From: Trichlorobacter thiogenes
GTDB taxonomy: Bacteria; Desulfobacterota; Desulfuromonadia; Geobacterales; Pseudopelobacteraceae
Direction of reading: 5' to 3'
DNA: 44,021 nt
NCBI RefSeq assembly: GCF_900167465.1
Contig: NZ_FUWR01000022.1
Location: 1 to 44,021 of the forward strand
Part shown: positions 25,326-37,126 of the stretch, piece by piece
Layout of the letters: every line of letters starts with the position of its first letter
Position numbering within the stretch: position 1 is the stretch's first letter
Made by a program: the position numbers and the translations under genes
Notes under the pieces: generated by a model
The model's input: only the letters and a program-made list of their open reading frames with translations
The model's database searches: none
What the model was told of the DNA's origin: nothing

Positions 25326-26447
25326 ATGCCTGAAGAATCAATAACCACCCCTACCCCACCCTCAGATTCTACACCTGCTATCCAACCAGAGGCGGTAAAA
25401 ACTGGGCTGACACCTCAACGCAAGGCGGCCATCCTGATGTTGACACTGGCTGCAATCGGCATCTGGCTGGGGCTGCGCTGGCTGATTGATGCAAGAACCA
25501 ACATCACCACTGATAACGCCTTTATTGAATCAAACATCCACCCGATCTCGGCACGGATCTCGGGGACCGTGACAACGATCCATGCGAAGGACAATCAGCT
25601 GGTAAAGAAAGGAGAGCTGCTGGTTGAACTTGATCCAGCCGACTACCGCGTAGCTGCGGAAAAGGCTGAGGCGGCCGTTGGCATTGCCCTTAACGAAACC
25701 TCTGGTGACGCCTCGCAGGTAGCTGCTGCCCGTGCTGCTGTGCAATCAGCCAAAGCCCGCCAGGAACAGAACAAACTAGACCTTAAACGGGGCGAGGCGT
25801 TGTATAGCCGTGAGGTAATTCCCAAAGAGCAGTTAGACCGTCTGCGGACCAACCAGCGTGTTGCTGACGCCCAGTTGCAGGAGGCAGTAGAACAACAGAA
25901 ACGCGCGGAGGCGCTAGCCGGCATCACCAACGGCCCCGGTGGCAAGGCACGGGTACGCCAGAAGCAGGCAGAACTGTCTGAATCACGGCTTAAACTGACC
26001 TATACCCGTATTGTGGCGCCGGTGGATGGCTACATCACCCGCAAAGGGGTGGAAACAGGTGCCACCATCCAGCCGGGCCAGGCCCTGATGGCAGTAGTGC
26101 CGCTGGCTAGTTCATGGGTTACGGCCAATTTCAAAGAGAGTCAGCTGACCTATATCAAGCCGGGCCAGAAGGTCAGCTTCAAGGTTGACGCCTATCCAGG
26201 CAAGACCTTCAGTGGCACGGTTGAAAGCATCATGGCCGGCACTGGCGCTGCGTTTTCTCTGCTGCCACCTGAAAATGCCAGTGGCAACTATGTCAAGGTG
26301 GTCCAGCGGATTCCTGTCAAGATCATGATCAATCAGTCCAGTGACCCTGACCACCAATTGCGAGTTGGCATGAGCGTCATCCCCACCGTACAGACCGGTC
26401 GGACAGCCGGACAGGTTTTAAAAGAGCTAATCCCGTTCAGCAAATGA
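25326..26447 (+). CDS. EmrA/HlyD-type membrane fusion protein
   Basis: A periplasmic adaptor linking the inner-membrane transporter to the outer-membrane channel. 373 residues: a cytoplasmic N-terminus, one membrane anchor (about 33-52), then a lipoyl half with NAFIESNIHPISARISGTV. A helical hairpin (about 100-210), the second lipoyl half (LTYTRIVAPVDGYITRKGVE) and a beta-barrel with VTANFKESQLTYIKPGQKV follow, all typical of EmrA. AGGAGCG lies before the ATG, 11 bp after the TolC-like stop. The stop overlaps the transporter start as ATGA. Confidence 0.94.
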   Translation: MPEESITTPTPPSDSTPAIQPEAVKTGLTPQRKAAILMLTLAAIGIWLGLRWLIDARTNITTDNAFIESNIHPISARISGTVTTIHAKDNQLVKKGELLVELDPADYRVAAEKAEAAVGIALNETSGDASQVAAARAAVQSAKARQEQNKLDLKRGEALYSREVIPKEQLDRLRTNQRVADAQLQEAVEQQKRAEALAGITNGPGGKARVRQKQAELSESRLKLTYTRIVAPVDGYITRKGVETGATIQPGQALMAVVPLASSWVTANFKESQLTYIKPGQKVSFKVDAYPGKTFSGTVESIMAGTGAAFSLLPPENASGNYVKVVQRIPVKIMINQSSDPDHQLRVGMSVIPTVQTGRTAGQVLKELIPFSK

Positions 26448-28003
26448 CCGAGGCACGGACCATCAATAAGTGGCTGATCGTAATCACCGTGATGCTGCCA
26501 ACCATCATGGAGATCATCGACACCTCGGTGGCCAACGTGGCACTGCCTTATATGCAGGGCAGCCTGAATGCTGGCACCGAAGAGATCACCTGGGTGCTGA
26601 CCTCCTATCTGGTCAGTAACGCCGTAGTGCTGCCGATGACCGGCTGGCTGGCCCGCATGTTCGGACGCAAACGTTTTCTACTAACCTGCATCACCCTGTT
26701 TACTCTCTCATCAGTGCTATGCGGCGCAGCCCCCAATCTGGGCACCCTGATCCTCTTCCGGGTGCTGCAAGGTGCTGCCGGAGGAGCCCTGATACCGATC
26801 AGCCAGGCGATCCTGCTGGAGACCTTCCCCCCTAAGCAACATGGTATCGCCATGGCGATTTTCGGGGTGGGTGCCATGACCGGCCCAATTGTGGGACCTG
26901 CCCTGGGTGGCTGGATCACCGACCAGATGAACTGGCGCTGGATCTTCTACATTAACATCCCGATCGGCCTGATCGCTGCTGCCATGTGTACCCTGTTTAT
27001 CTTTGATTCCCCCTACCTGCGGGAAGGGATGGCAAAGGTGCGCAAGGTCGATTACTGGGGGCTATTCCTGCTGACAGTCAGCATGGGTGCGCTGCAGGTG
27101 GTGCTGGACAAGGGCCAGCAAGAAGATTGGTTTAACTCAAACTTTATCATCAGTTTTAGCGTCATCACGGTGGTTTCATTGGTTGCCCTGATCTGGGTGG
27201 AACTGACCCATGAACAGCCGATTGTCAACCTGCGCCTGTTTAAGAGTATATCGTTTTCAGCAGGAAACCTGGTCATGTTTGTGGTGGGATTCGGCCTCTA
27301 CAGTTCTATCATGCTGATACCGATGTTTCTGCAGACCCTGATGGGCTACTCTGCCACCGATGCCGGCATGGTCATGGCACCGGGCGGCATTGCCACCCTG
27401 CTCACCATGCCGTTTGTTGGTGCCATGCTCCAGAAACGTGATGGCCGCAAGATCGTCCTGGTTGGGCTGATTATCAGCGCCTGTTCAATGTACCTGATGC
27501 AGGGGCTTAATCTGCAGGCCTCCTACTGGGCCTTTGTCTGGCCACGCATTGTACTGGGGATTGGTCTGGCTATGATCTTTGTACCGCTGACCACCGTCAC
27601 CCTCTCCGGTATTGCCCGTCAGGAGATGGGCAATGCCACCGGCGTCTTCAACCTGTTGCGTAACATTGGTGGCAGCGTGGGGATCGCCATTGCGGCCACC
27701 CTGCTTTCTCGCCTGTCACAGTTTTACCAAACCAGCCTGTCTGCCCACGTCACCCCCTATAACCCAGTCTTCCAGATGCGGCTATCAGAACTGAAACAGG
27801 CCTTGATTGCCAAAGGGATGCAGGCAACCCAGGCTGATCAAACCGCCATTGGTATGATCTACGGTATGGTACGAAAACAGGCGGCGACCTTGGCTTACAA
27901 CAGGATCTTCTTTATCATCGGTCTGGCCTTTCTGGCTATTATCCCGCTTTTACTGCTGCTAAAACGCCCAAGCCACCAGACCGGTCCGGTTGAAATTCAT
28001 TAG
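26444..28003 (+). CDS. EmrB/QacA-type MFS drug efflux transporter (DHA2 family)
   Basis: An inner-membrane proton-driven drug exporter, 519 residues with about 14 membrane segments. The first helix carries IMEIIDTSVANVALP, the DHA2 motif D1. Motif A is GWLARMFGRKRFLL, motif C is GVGAMTGPIVGPALGGWI, and NWRWIFYINIPIGL is also classic. The start overlaps the adaptor gene by four bases. With the adaptor and TolC-like protein it should form a complete EmrAB-TolC-like pump. The substrate cannot be read from sequence. A bidirectional terminator follows. Confidence 0.95.
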   Translation: MTEARTINKWLIVITVMLPTIMEIIDTSVANVALPYMQGSLNAGTEEITWVLTSYLVSNAVVLPMTGWLARMFGRKRFLLTCITLFTLSSVLCGAAPNLGTLILFRVLQGAAGGALIPISQAILLETFPPKQHGIAMAIFGVGAMTGPIVGPALGGWITDQMNWRWIFYINIPIGLIAAAMCTLFIFDSPYLREGMAKVRKVDYWGLFLLTVSMGALQVVLDKGQQEDWFNSNFIISFSVITVVSLVALIWVELTHEQPIVNLRLFKSISFSAGNLVMFVVGFGLYSSIMLIPMFLQTLMGYSATDAGMVMAPGGIATLLTMPFVGAMLQKRDGRKIVLVGLIISACSMYLMQGLNLQASYWAFVWPRIVLGIGLAMIFVPLTTVTLSGIARQEMGNATGVFNLLRNIGGSVGIAIAATLLSRLSQFYQTSLSAHVTPYNPVFQMRLSELKQALIAKGMQATQADQTAIGMIYGMVRKQAATLAYNRIFFIIGLAFLAIIPLLLLLKRPSHQTGPVEIH

Positions 28004-28010
28004 CCATACA

Positions 28011-28046
28011 ACAAAAGGCCCGATGCAGATGCACCGGGCCTTTTGT
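28011..28046. terminator. Bidirectional terminator between efflux operon and korC
   Basis: ACAAAAGGCCCG (28011-28022) pairs perfectly with 28035-28046 around a 12-base loop. Transcripts from either side end in TTTTGT runs. It separates the convergent transporter and korC genes. Confidence 0.85.
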
Positions 28047-28066
28047 GTACTGCGGATTGTTAACAA

Positions 28067-28612
28067 CTACTTTGCAGCAGCAGTTGCCTTCTCAAAACCA
28101 GCAGCATAGGCCTTCTCGTTCAGCTCCAGGAATGCCTCAGGCACCCGGGAGAGAACAGCCTTCAGGCCGTTTTCACGGGAGACAACGCCGGTCAGGGCGA
28201 TCATCGCACCCAGAGCAACGATGTTGGCAACAATCTCACGACCAACTTCGTTCTTTGCAGTGTTGATGATGTTGAAGCCAACCTTCTTGAAGCCACCTTC
28301 TGGCAACTTGGTTACCAGGTCGGTGTCATACAGCAGAATGCCGGAATCCTTCAGGTCAGCACTGTACTTGTCACAGGCTTCCTGGGTCAGAGCCAACAGG
28401 GCATCTACCTTGGTTGCCTTGGGGTAGTCAACCGGTACATCATCAATGATGACCTCTGACTTTGAAGCACCACCACGAGCCTCAGGGCCGTAGCTCTGGG
28501 ACTGTACAGCCTGCTTGCCTTCATGGATGGAGGCTGCCTCAGCAAGGATGATCCCCGCAGTGATCAGACCTTGTCCGCCGGCACCGGAAAAACGTAATTC
28601 ATACCTGGCCAT
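28067..28612 (-). CDS. korC: 2-oxoglutarate:ferredoxin oxidoreductase, gamma subunit
   Basis: The gamma-type domain of the CoA-acylating oxidoreductase that interconverts 2-oxoglutarate and succinyl-CoA using ferredoxin. 181 residues with ELRFSGAGGQGLITAGIILAE at the N-terminus and the QSQSYGPEARGGASKSEVI motif near residue 40-58, both diagnostic of gamma subunits. AAGGAG precedes the ATG. It is the last gene of the icd-mdh-kor cluster and is separated from korB by 160 bp that carry a long inverted repeat, unlike the tight spacing of the other kor genes. Confidence 0.94.
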   Translation of the reverse strand: MARYELRFSGAGGQGLITAGIILAEAASIHEGKQAVQSQSYGPEARGGASKSEVIIDDVPVDYPKATKVDALLALTQEACDKYSADLKDSGILLYDTDLVTKLPEGGFKKVGFNIINTAKNEVGREIVANIVALGAMIALTGVVSRENGLKAVLSRVPEAFLELNEKAYAAGFEKATAAAK

Positions 28613-28650
28613 CTATCTTCTCCTTTTTCAGAGTAATAATATCTCTTGAG

Positions 28651-28772
28651 GAAATGAGTAGTTTTTCGTTCTGGCCAGGCTGTCCGAGGAAGTGCGACGG
28701 AGGCGTACCTTACAGTACGTCGAGTACGCACGACCGAAGGACAACGAAGCCAGAACGGAAAAGAACCATTTC
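28651..28772. repeat. Long imperfect inverted repeat between korB and korC
   Basis: The left arm (28651 onward, GAAATG...CGTTCTGGCC...) and right arm (ending 28772) are near-complementary over about 50 bases each: for example GTTCTGGC (28668-28675) pairs with GCCAGAAC (28749-28756). The centre holds GCGTAC (28703-28708) pairing with GTACGC (28724-28729). The element begins immediately after the korB stop and would fold into one long hairpin in the kor mRNA. It looks like a mobile or dispersed repeat family rather than a simple terminator: there is no terminal T-run. Confidence 0.75.
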
Positions 28773-29591
28773 CTATTTGTTGCCGCCAGCGCGCTCGATA
28801 ACCTTAGCGTACTCTTCGCAGTACTCAGGACGCTCAACCTTGTGCAGTACACCAGTCAGCACCTTGCCCTGCAGTTGCTCGGCAGTCATCTTCTCGGCAG
28901 CCTTCACCGGCACAGCAACTTCTTTCAGACGGTTCATCATCTCAATAACCGACTTGTACTTGTTGCGACGGCCATAGGTGGTGGGGCAGTCATCCAGGAT
29001 CTCAACCACGGAGAAGCCTTTGTGCTGAATAGCTTCAGCAATCAGCTTGTCGATCTGGTTGGCATGGAAGGCAGTACCACGGGCAACAAAGCTGGCGCCA
29101 GCGCCGATAGCCAACTTGGCGATATCGAAACCTGGGTCAGGGTTGCCGTAAGGGGTAGTAGATGCCTTGTGGCCAGTCGGCGTACAAGGTGAGAACTGAC
29201 CACCGGTCATGCCGTAGATGTAGTTGTTCAGGATGATGTAGGTCATGTTGATGTTACGACGGCAGGCGTGGATAAAGTGGTTACCACCAATGGCAGTACC
29301 GTCGCCGTCGCCACCAACCAGAATCACGTTCATCTCAGGCTTTGCCATTTTTACACCGGTTGCAAAAGCAGCTGCACGGCCGTGAGCGGTGTGCAGGGTA
29401 CAGCAATCAATGTAACCAGGCAGACGAGAAGCACAACCGATACCGGAAACGATAGCGGTCTCTTCCTTGACCAGGTTAAGGCTGTCCATGGCACGGATCA
29501 GGCCCTTCATAACAATACCGTGGCCGCAGCCTGGGCACCAGATGTGGGGCAACTTGCCCGGACGGATATATTTTTCGTAATCAAAAGCCAT
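28773..29591 (-). CDS. korB: 2-oxoglutarate:ferredoxin oxidoreductase, beta (TPP) subunit
   Basis: Binds thiamine diphosphate and, with its cysteines, probably a [4Fe-4S] cluster. 272 residues: WCPGCGHGI near residue 18-26, GIGCASRL, the TPP/Mg motif GGDGDGTAIGGNH followed about 25 residues later by LNNYIYGMTGGQFSP, then CPTTYGRRN. These match the beta subunit. AAGGAGG lies before the ATG, and it begins 2 bases after the korA stop. Partners are KorA, KorD and KorC from the same operon. Confidence 0.95.
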   Translation of the reverse strand: MAFDYEKYIRPGKLPHIWCPGCGHGIVMKGLIRAMDSLNLVKEETAIVSGIGCASRLPGYIDCCTLHTAHGRAAAFATGVKMAKPEMNVILVGGDGDGTAIGGNHFIHACRRNINMTYIILNNYIYGMTGGQFSPCTPTGHKASTTPYGNPDPGFDIAKLAIGAGASFVARGTAFHANQIDKLIAEAIQHKGFSVVEILDDCPTTYGRRNKYKSVIEMMNRLKEVAVPVKAAEKMTAEQLQGKVLTGVLHKVERPEYCEEYAKVIERAGGNK

Positions 29592-29593
29592 GG

Positions 29594-30727
29594 TTACTTA
29601 ACCTCCTTGATCTTCTCAATGATCTGCTCGGGGTTGATCGGCTCGCCGTCAACACGATTGATCCCGAGGATCTGAGCCTTGCCTTGTGCGCAACGCTCAA
29701 CTTCAAGGCTGCACATACCCAGGTTCATCTCAGGTACGATGAAACCTTTTACCTTCTCGGCCAGGGCCTTGATCTGCTTGTCTGGGAAAGGCCAGAAGGT
29801 CTTGATCCGGAACATACCAACCTTGATCCCTTGCTCACGGGCCTCGTTTACTGCATAACGAGCAGAGCGGGAAGTTGAACCGTAGGCAACAACACAGATT
29901 TCAGCGTCTTCCAGTTTGAACTCTTCAAACTCAACGATTTCATCAATATTAGCAGTAACCTTACGGATCTGACGCTCTTCCTCAGCCTGGACGTACTCGG
30001 CCTTAGTGGTGGGGAAGCCGTCAGGCAGCTTGTTCAGGCCGGTTACGTGGAACTTGTAGCCGGAACCGAAGGCAGCCAGAGGAGGCACATCACCAAATTT
30101 GGTGTCATAAGGCTTGTACTCGGAAGGTGGCACCGAAGGAGCGGTACGATCAATTACTTCCAGTTCGCCCGGCTCACGGAATTCAATCCGCTCGCGCATG
30201 TGAGCAACGATCTCATCAGGCAGTACGTGTACCGGCATACGATACTTCTCTGCCAGGTTGAAAGCACGTACGATCATGTCGTAGGTTTCCTGCACAGAAG
30301 CAGGCATCAGGGCGATAGTGGCGTGGTCACCGTGGGTACCCCACTTGGCACACATAACGTCTGATTGTGAAGGGCCAGTAGGCATACCGGTTGATGGACC
30401 ACCACGCATAACGTTGTACACAACGCAAGGGATCTCAGCGATACAGCCATAACCGATCAGCTCCTGCTTAAGGGACAAACCAGGGCCTGAGGTAGAGGTC
30501 AGGGCTTTTTGACCGGCCAGAGCCCCGCCCAACAGGGCAGCCATAGCACCGATCTCATCTTCCATCTGAATGAACTTGCCACCTACTTTAGGCAGTTCAA
30601 TGGACAACACCTCCGACACTTCGGTGGAGGGAGTAATGGGGTAACCAGCGAAGAACTTGCAACCGGCATACAGTGCGCCGTGGGCAGCTGCCTCGTTACC
30701 TTGTAAAAAACCGACTTTTTTTGACAC
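29594..30727 (-). CDS. korA: 2-oxoglutarate:ferredoxin oxidoreductase, alpha subunit
   Basis: The substrate and CoA-binding subunit, 377 residues. The N-terminal GNEAAAHGALYAGCKFFAGYPITPSTEV is the pyrimidine-domain signature (positions about 30,640-30,710), followed by QMEDEIGAMAALLGGALAG and TSTSGPGLSLKQE. A transketolase-C-like domain is near residue 255-375. It begins with a GTG that has GGAGG eight bases upstream. It lies between the ferredoxin subunit and korB. Length and motifs indicate the 2-oxoglutarate rather than the pyruvate enzyme, though substrate choice is by context (icd and mdh next door). Confidence 0.94.
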   Translation of the reverse strand: MSKKVGFLQGNEAAAHGALYAGCKFFAGYPITPSTEVSEVLSIELPKVGGKFIQMEDEIGAMAALLGGALAGQKALTSTSGPGLSLKQELIGYGCIAEIPCVVYNVMRGGPSTGMPTGPSQSDVMCAKWGTHGDHATIALMPASVQETYDMIVRAFNLAEKYRMPVHVLPDEIVAHMRERIEFREPGELEVIDRTAPSVPPSEYKPYDTKFGDVPPLAAFGSGYKFHVTGLNKLPDGFPTTKAEYVQAEEERQIRKVTANIDEIVEFEEFKLEDAEICVVAYGSTSRSARYAVNEAREQGIKVGMFRIKTFWPFPDKQIKALAEKVKGFIVPEMNLGMCSLEVERCAQGKAQILGINRVDGEPINPEQIIEKIKEVK

Positions 30728-30747
30728 TTTGAAATCCTCCCGTCTTA

Positions 30748-30951
30748 TTATTCGGCGTGAACTTTGATGGCAAAGTCAGGGCAACGCAGTTCGCACTGCA
30801 TGCACTTGATGCACTTCTCCAGATCCTTGACAGAGGCAACAAAACCTTTCATTTCAAGAACCTTGGTGGGACAGAACTCCACACAAATGTGGCAGCCCTT
30901 ACAATACTTCTCAATAATCTCGATACGTGGCAGCTTCTTTTCTTCAGACAT
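30748..30951 (-). CDS. korD: 2-oxoglutarate:ferredoxin oxidoreductase, delta (ferredoxin-like) subunit
   Basis: A 67-residue protein with two [4Fe-4S] cluster motifs: CKGCHICVEFCP and CIKCMQCELRCP. It conducts electrons from the TPP centre to free ferredoxin. The ATG at 30951 is chosen over a start 33 codons upstream, because GGAGTTGAG lies before it and the extra residues lie within an mRNA hairpin region without family resemblance. First of korD-A-B-C. Confidence 0.93.
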   Translation of the reverse strand: MSEEKKLPRIEIIEKYCKGCHICVEFCPTKVLEMKGFVASVKDLEKCIKCMQCELRCPDFAIKVHAE

Positions 30952-31006
30952 CGGCTCAACTCCTTCTATCCGTATTCGGAGGTGTGAAATAAAGGCTCTT
31001 GATGCG

Positions 31007-31044
31007 GCAAGAGAAGGGCGGTGTACAAACCACCCTTCTCTTGC
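31007..31044 (-). promoter_or_regulatory. Strong hairpin in the mdh-korD spacer
   Basis: GCAAGAGAAGGG (31007-31018) pairs perfectly with 31033-31044; after one mismatch, GGT/ACC extends the stem. Downstream in the transcript there is no T-run, so it is not a classic terminator. It may be a processing or stability element that sets mdh versus kor levels. Confidence 0.5.
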
Positions 31045-31072
31045 AGGCACTACAGAGCCTGTAAAAGGCGAA

Positions 31073-32074
<1,002 letters not shown>

Positions 32075-32109
32075 TTACACCAACAGCAGTTTATGTCTGA
32101 AACTTACGA

Positions 32110-32134
32110 GGGGAGCCGGAAAGACCGACTCCCC
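32110..32134 (-). promoter_or_regulatory. Hairpin between icd and mdh
   Basis: GGGGAGCCGG (32110-32119) pairs with CCGACTCCCC (32125-32134) with a single wobble, in the 110-bp gap after the icd stop. No T-run follows in the icd direction, so it is more likely a partial terminator or 3' stabilising structure than a full stop. Confidence 0.45.
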
Positions 32135-32148
32135 GAACCAACAGAAGC

Positions 32149-34416
<2,268 letters not shown>

Positions 34417-34421
34417 TTAAT

Positions 34422-34451
34422 ATACTGATTGCAACATGTTACAATCAGTAT
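34422..34451. promoter_or_regulatory. 30-bp near-perfect dyad upstream of icd, probable operator
   Basis: ATACTGATTG at 34422-34431 is mirrored by CAATCAGTAT at 34442-34451; the inner bases also pair, giving 14 of 15 complementary positions with no loop. The dyad lies 45-75 bp before the icd ATG, between the far promoter candidate and the start. No T-run follows, so an operator is more likely than a terminator. The regulator is unknown; HgtR controls TCA-cycle genes in Geobacter, but I cannot confirm that this matches its site. Confidence 0.6.
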
Positions 34452-34478
34452 AGACTACAGCACCTAAAAATCGTGTAT

Positions 34479-34507
34479 ACAGTATGCAAAAGGACTTGGA
34501 GTGTCAA
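34479..34507 (-). promoter_or_regulatory. Candidate promoter for icd
   Basis: On the minus strand a perfect TTGACA (34502-34507), a 17-bp spacer, then TACTGT (34479-34484, only 3 of 6). An alternative closer promoter uses TTGCAA inside the dyad and TATATA 18 bp further on. The two cannot be separated by eye. Confidence 0.4.
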
Positions 34508-34604
34508 GGGGAAATCGTGACACATCTGTTCTATTTAACCAAACTTGTCGGTAGAGTGGAAAAGGTTTAATGCGACTAAAATCAGACCCTTTTATGATCG
34601 CCAG

Positions 34605-35300
34605 CTAAGGGTTCCGACGATGGGCCTGCCTGCGCGCCTCCAGTGCCTCTTCTCTACTGAAATTGCGGGGGATCTTCAAGGTCTGACCAGGCCAGAGTTG
34701 ATAGGGATCACGAATCTGATCTCTGTTTGCCCGGTAAATCAAAGGCCAAAGCGCCATATCATTGTAGAGCTCTGGTCTGGCAGCGATCTGGGGCAGGGTT
34801 TCACCTCGACGCACCGTATATGAGGTGGGTTGTGCCACGCGGGCCGCAGACTCTGCCGCTTCATCATTCTTCTGGCTCTTTTGCAAAGCCTTCTGAGCTT
34901 CATCCAGTTCTTGTTGACGTTTTTTCTCCGCCTCAAGCCGGCTCCGCTCCTCTTCCTCCCGGATAGCACGTTCCTCAATAGCCTTTTGCCGAGCCTCTTC
35001 TTTCAGCCGTTCTTTATAAAGGGTAACCTCTTGCTTCAGCAGCAGCCCTTTTTGATACGCCAACTTATACTGCTGGTCAGCTTCGTCCTCTTCTTTCTGT
35101 TCAAGCAGCAATGTCTCGCCCTGCTGAAACGTACTACTGACATGGGCGTAATCATCAGGGTGAGATGCTGCTGCATTCTCTCCCTGCAGTTGCAGCAGCG
35201 TTAATTGCGCCTTCATACGCCAGACCGGGTCATGACTACCACAACCAGCCATAGTCACAAGCACCAGAACCAGCAGTATGAGGCGCACCAGAACAGACAT
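34605..35300 (-). CDS. LysM-domain lipoprotein with coiled coil
   Basis: A cell-envelope protein, 231 residues. A lipoprotein signal ends in VTMAGC (about residue 20). A long Glu/Lys/Arg-rich coiled coil (about 60-150) and a C-terminal LysM peptidoglycan-binding domain (SYTVRRGETLPQIAARPELY through LWPGQTLKIP, about 160-215) follow. The family resembles DUF4398-type lipoproteins with added LysM. It starts 9 bp after the aspS stop, so it is the end of the lepA-lepB-aspS unit, although its ribosome-binding site is weak. The precise role is unknown; anchoring of the outer membrane to the wall is plausible. Confidence 0.85.
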   Translation of the reverse strand: MSVLVRLILLVLVLVTMAGCGSHDPVWRMKAQLTLLQLQGENAAASHPDDYAHVSSTFQQGETLLLEQKEEDEADQQYKLAYQKGLLLKQEVTLYKERLKEEARQKAIEERAIREEEERSRLEAEKKRQQELDEAQKALQKSQKNDEAAESAARVAQPTSYTVRRGETLPQIAARPELYNDMALWPLIYRANRDQIRDPYQLWPGQTLKIPRNFSREEALEARRQAHRRNP

Positions 35301-35309
35301 CAGTACGAG

Positions 35310-37106
35310 CTAAACCGCAGGAGACGCAGCAGGCGTAGCAAGGCGAATTCCCAGCTCACGCAGCTGCTTGGTATCTACTGTTGAAGGCGCTTCAGACATC
35401 ATACAGGTCCCTTTTTGGGTCTTGGGGAAGGCGATAACGTCACGAATTGAGTCAGAACCGGTCAACAGCATGATCAGACGATCCAGACCAAAGGCGATAC
35501 CACCATGGGGCGGCGTACCATATTCCAGAGCATCCAACAGGAAACCAAACTTGGCACGCTTGTCCTCTTCAGAATGGCCCAGCATCTTGAACATCAGCGA
35601 CTGCACCTGTTCCTGGTGAATACGGATTGAGCCGCCGCCGATCTCGTTACCGTTCAACACCAGGTCATAGGCCTTGGCGCGGCAACGGCCCGGATCAGAC
35701 TCAACATAGTCAACATCCTCGTCCATCGGTGCAGTGAAGGGGTGATGCACGGCACACCAGCGCTTGTCATCCTCATCCCACTCAAACAGCGGGAAGTCGG
35801 TGATCCAGACAAAACGGAATTCATTAGGATTGGTCAGCTTAAGCTGAGAAGCCAGCTGGTTGCGCAGCTTGCCCAGTGAGTCATTCACCACCTTGGGTTT
35901 ATCAGCCACAAACAACAGCAGGTCACCCTCTTCTGCCCCAAAAGCACCATTCATGGCTGCAATCTCGGCCTCTGTAAAAAACTTGGTGATCGGTGATTGC
36001 CAGCCCTCGGCAGTCATCTTGACATAGGCCAGACCTTTAGCGCCATAAATGGAGACAAAGCTGGTCAGCTCTTCGATATCTTTACGTGAGAAGGTTGCAC
36101 AGCCCTTGGCATTGATCCCTTTGATAATACCGCCGCCAGCAGCCACTTCGTTAAACACCTTGAAGCCGGAACCTTTGACAATATCCGTTAACTCCACCAG
36201 TTCCAGACCAAAGCGCAGATCAGGGTTATCCACACCAAAACGACGGATCGCCTCCTGATAGGTCATCCGCTCAACCGGCAGCTGCACCTCAACCCCTTTG
36301 GCCTCTTTAAAGACCCGTGCAATCAGCCCTTCCATTACCGTGATGATATCCTCACGGTCGATGAATGACATCTCGCAGTCAATCTGGGTAAACTCAGGCT
36401 GACGGTCAGCACGCAGATCCTCATCACGGAAGCAGCGTACAATCTGGAAATAGCGATCAAATCCTGAGATCATCAGGATCTGCTTGAAGATCTGAGGGGA
36501 TTGCGGCAGGGCGTAAAACTGCCCCTGATTGATCCGTGATGGCACCAAAAAGTCACGGGCACCTTCCGGAGTTGACTTGGTAAGGAAGGGTGTCTCCAGC
36601 TCCAGAAAACCGTTCTCGGTCAGATACTGGCGGGTAGCCTGGGCAACCTGGTGACGCAGAATCAGGTTCTGAGCCAGTTGAGGGCGACGCATATCCAGAT
36701 AGCGGTACTTCAGGCGGATATTTTCGTTCACTTCGCTATGCTCATCCAGCATGAACGGCAGCGGCTTGGAGCGGTTCAGCAGCTTGCACTCAGCCACCTG
36801 AATCTCTACCTCACCGGTCTTCATATTAGGATTTACCGTACCTTCAGGGCGAGGAATAACCGTGCCTTTAATGGCCAGCACGAACTCACTGCGCACCCCT
36901 TCAGCCACCTGATGGGCAGCTGAGTTAACCTCCGGGTCAAACACAACCTGTGCAATCCCTTCCCGGTCACGCAGGTCAATAAAGATCAGACCGCCATGGT
37001 CACGACGGCGCAGAGCCCAGCCCATCAGCACCACTTCACGGCCAATATCCTTGGCAGTCAAAGAGCCGCAGTAATCAGAACGCTTCCAGTTTCCCAATGT
37101 ATCCAT
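35310..37106 (-). CDS. aspS: Aspartyl-tRNA synthetase, bacterial type
   Basis: Charges tRNA-Asp. 598 residues: anticodon-binding OB fold (about 1-105) with [20 protein letters not shown], class II motif 2 ([20 protein letters not shown]), a GAD insertion (about 290-415) and motif 3 ([13 protein letters not shown]). The ATG at 37106 is used since GGAGG lies nine bases before it; the extra upstream codons have no family resemblance. The HG pair in RRRDHGG, where E. coli has LG, is the version reported in non-discriminating AspRS that also charge tRNA-Asn. It lies 20 bp after lepB. Confidence 0.96.
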   Translation of the reverse strand: MDTLGNWKRSDYCGSLTAKDIGREVVLMGWALRRRDHGGLIFIDLRDREGIAQVVFDPEVNSAAHQVAEGVRSEFVLAIKGTVIPRPEGTVNPNMKTGEVEIQVAECKLLNRSKPLPFMLDEHSEVNENIRLKYRYLDMRRPQLAQNLILRHQVAQATRQYLTENGFLELETPFLTKSTPEGARDFLVPSRINQGQFYALPQSPQIFKQILMISGFDRYFQIVRCFRDEDLRADRQPEFTQIDCEMSFIDREDIITVMEGLIARVFKEAKGVEVQLPVERMTYQEAIRRFGVDNPDLRFGLELVELTDIVKGSGFKVFNEVAAGGGIIKGINAKGCATFSRKDIEELTSFVSIYGAKGLAYVKMTAEGWQSPITKFFTEAEIAAMNGAFGAEEGDLLLFVADKPKVVNDSLGKLRNQLASQLKLTNPNEFRFVWITDFPLFEWDEDDKRWCAVHHPFTAPMDEDVDYVESDPGRCRAKAYDLVLNGNEIGGGSIRIHQEQVQSLMFKMLGHSEEDKRAKFGFLLDALEYGTPPHGGIAFGLDRLIMLLTGSDSIRDVIAFPKTQKGTCMMSEAPSTVDTKQLRELGIRLATPAASPAV

Positions 37107-37126
37107 ATACTTAATCCTCCAGTTTA

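Noticed and set aside
28628-28852. Open frame on the minus strand across the korB-korC spacer
   Set aside because: It runs through the inverted repeat in another frame, overlaps the end of korB and has no ribosome-binding site.
32110-32134. Terminator after icd
   Set aside because: The stem is good but no T-run follows in the transcript, so I list it only as a hairpin.
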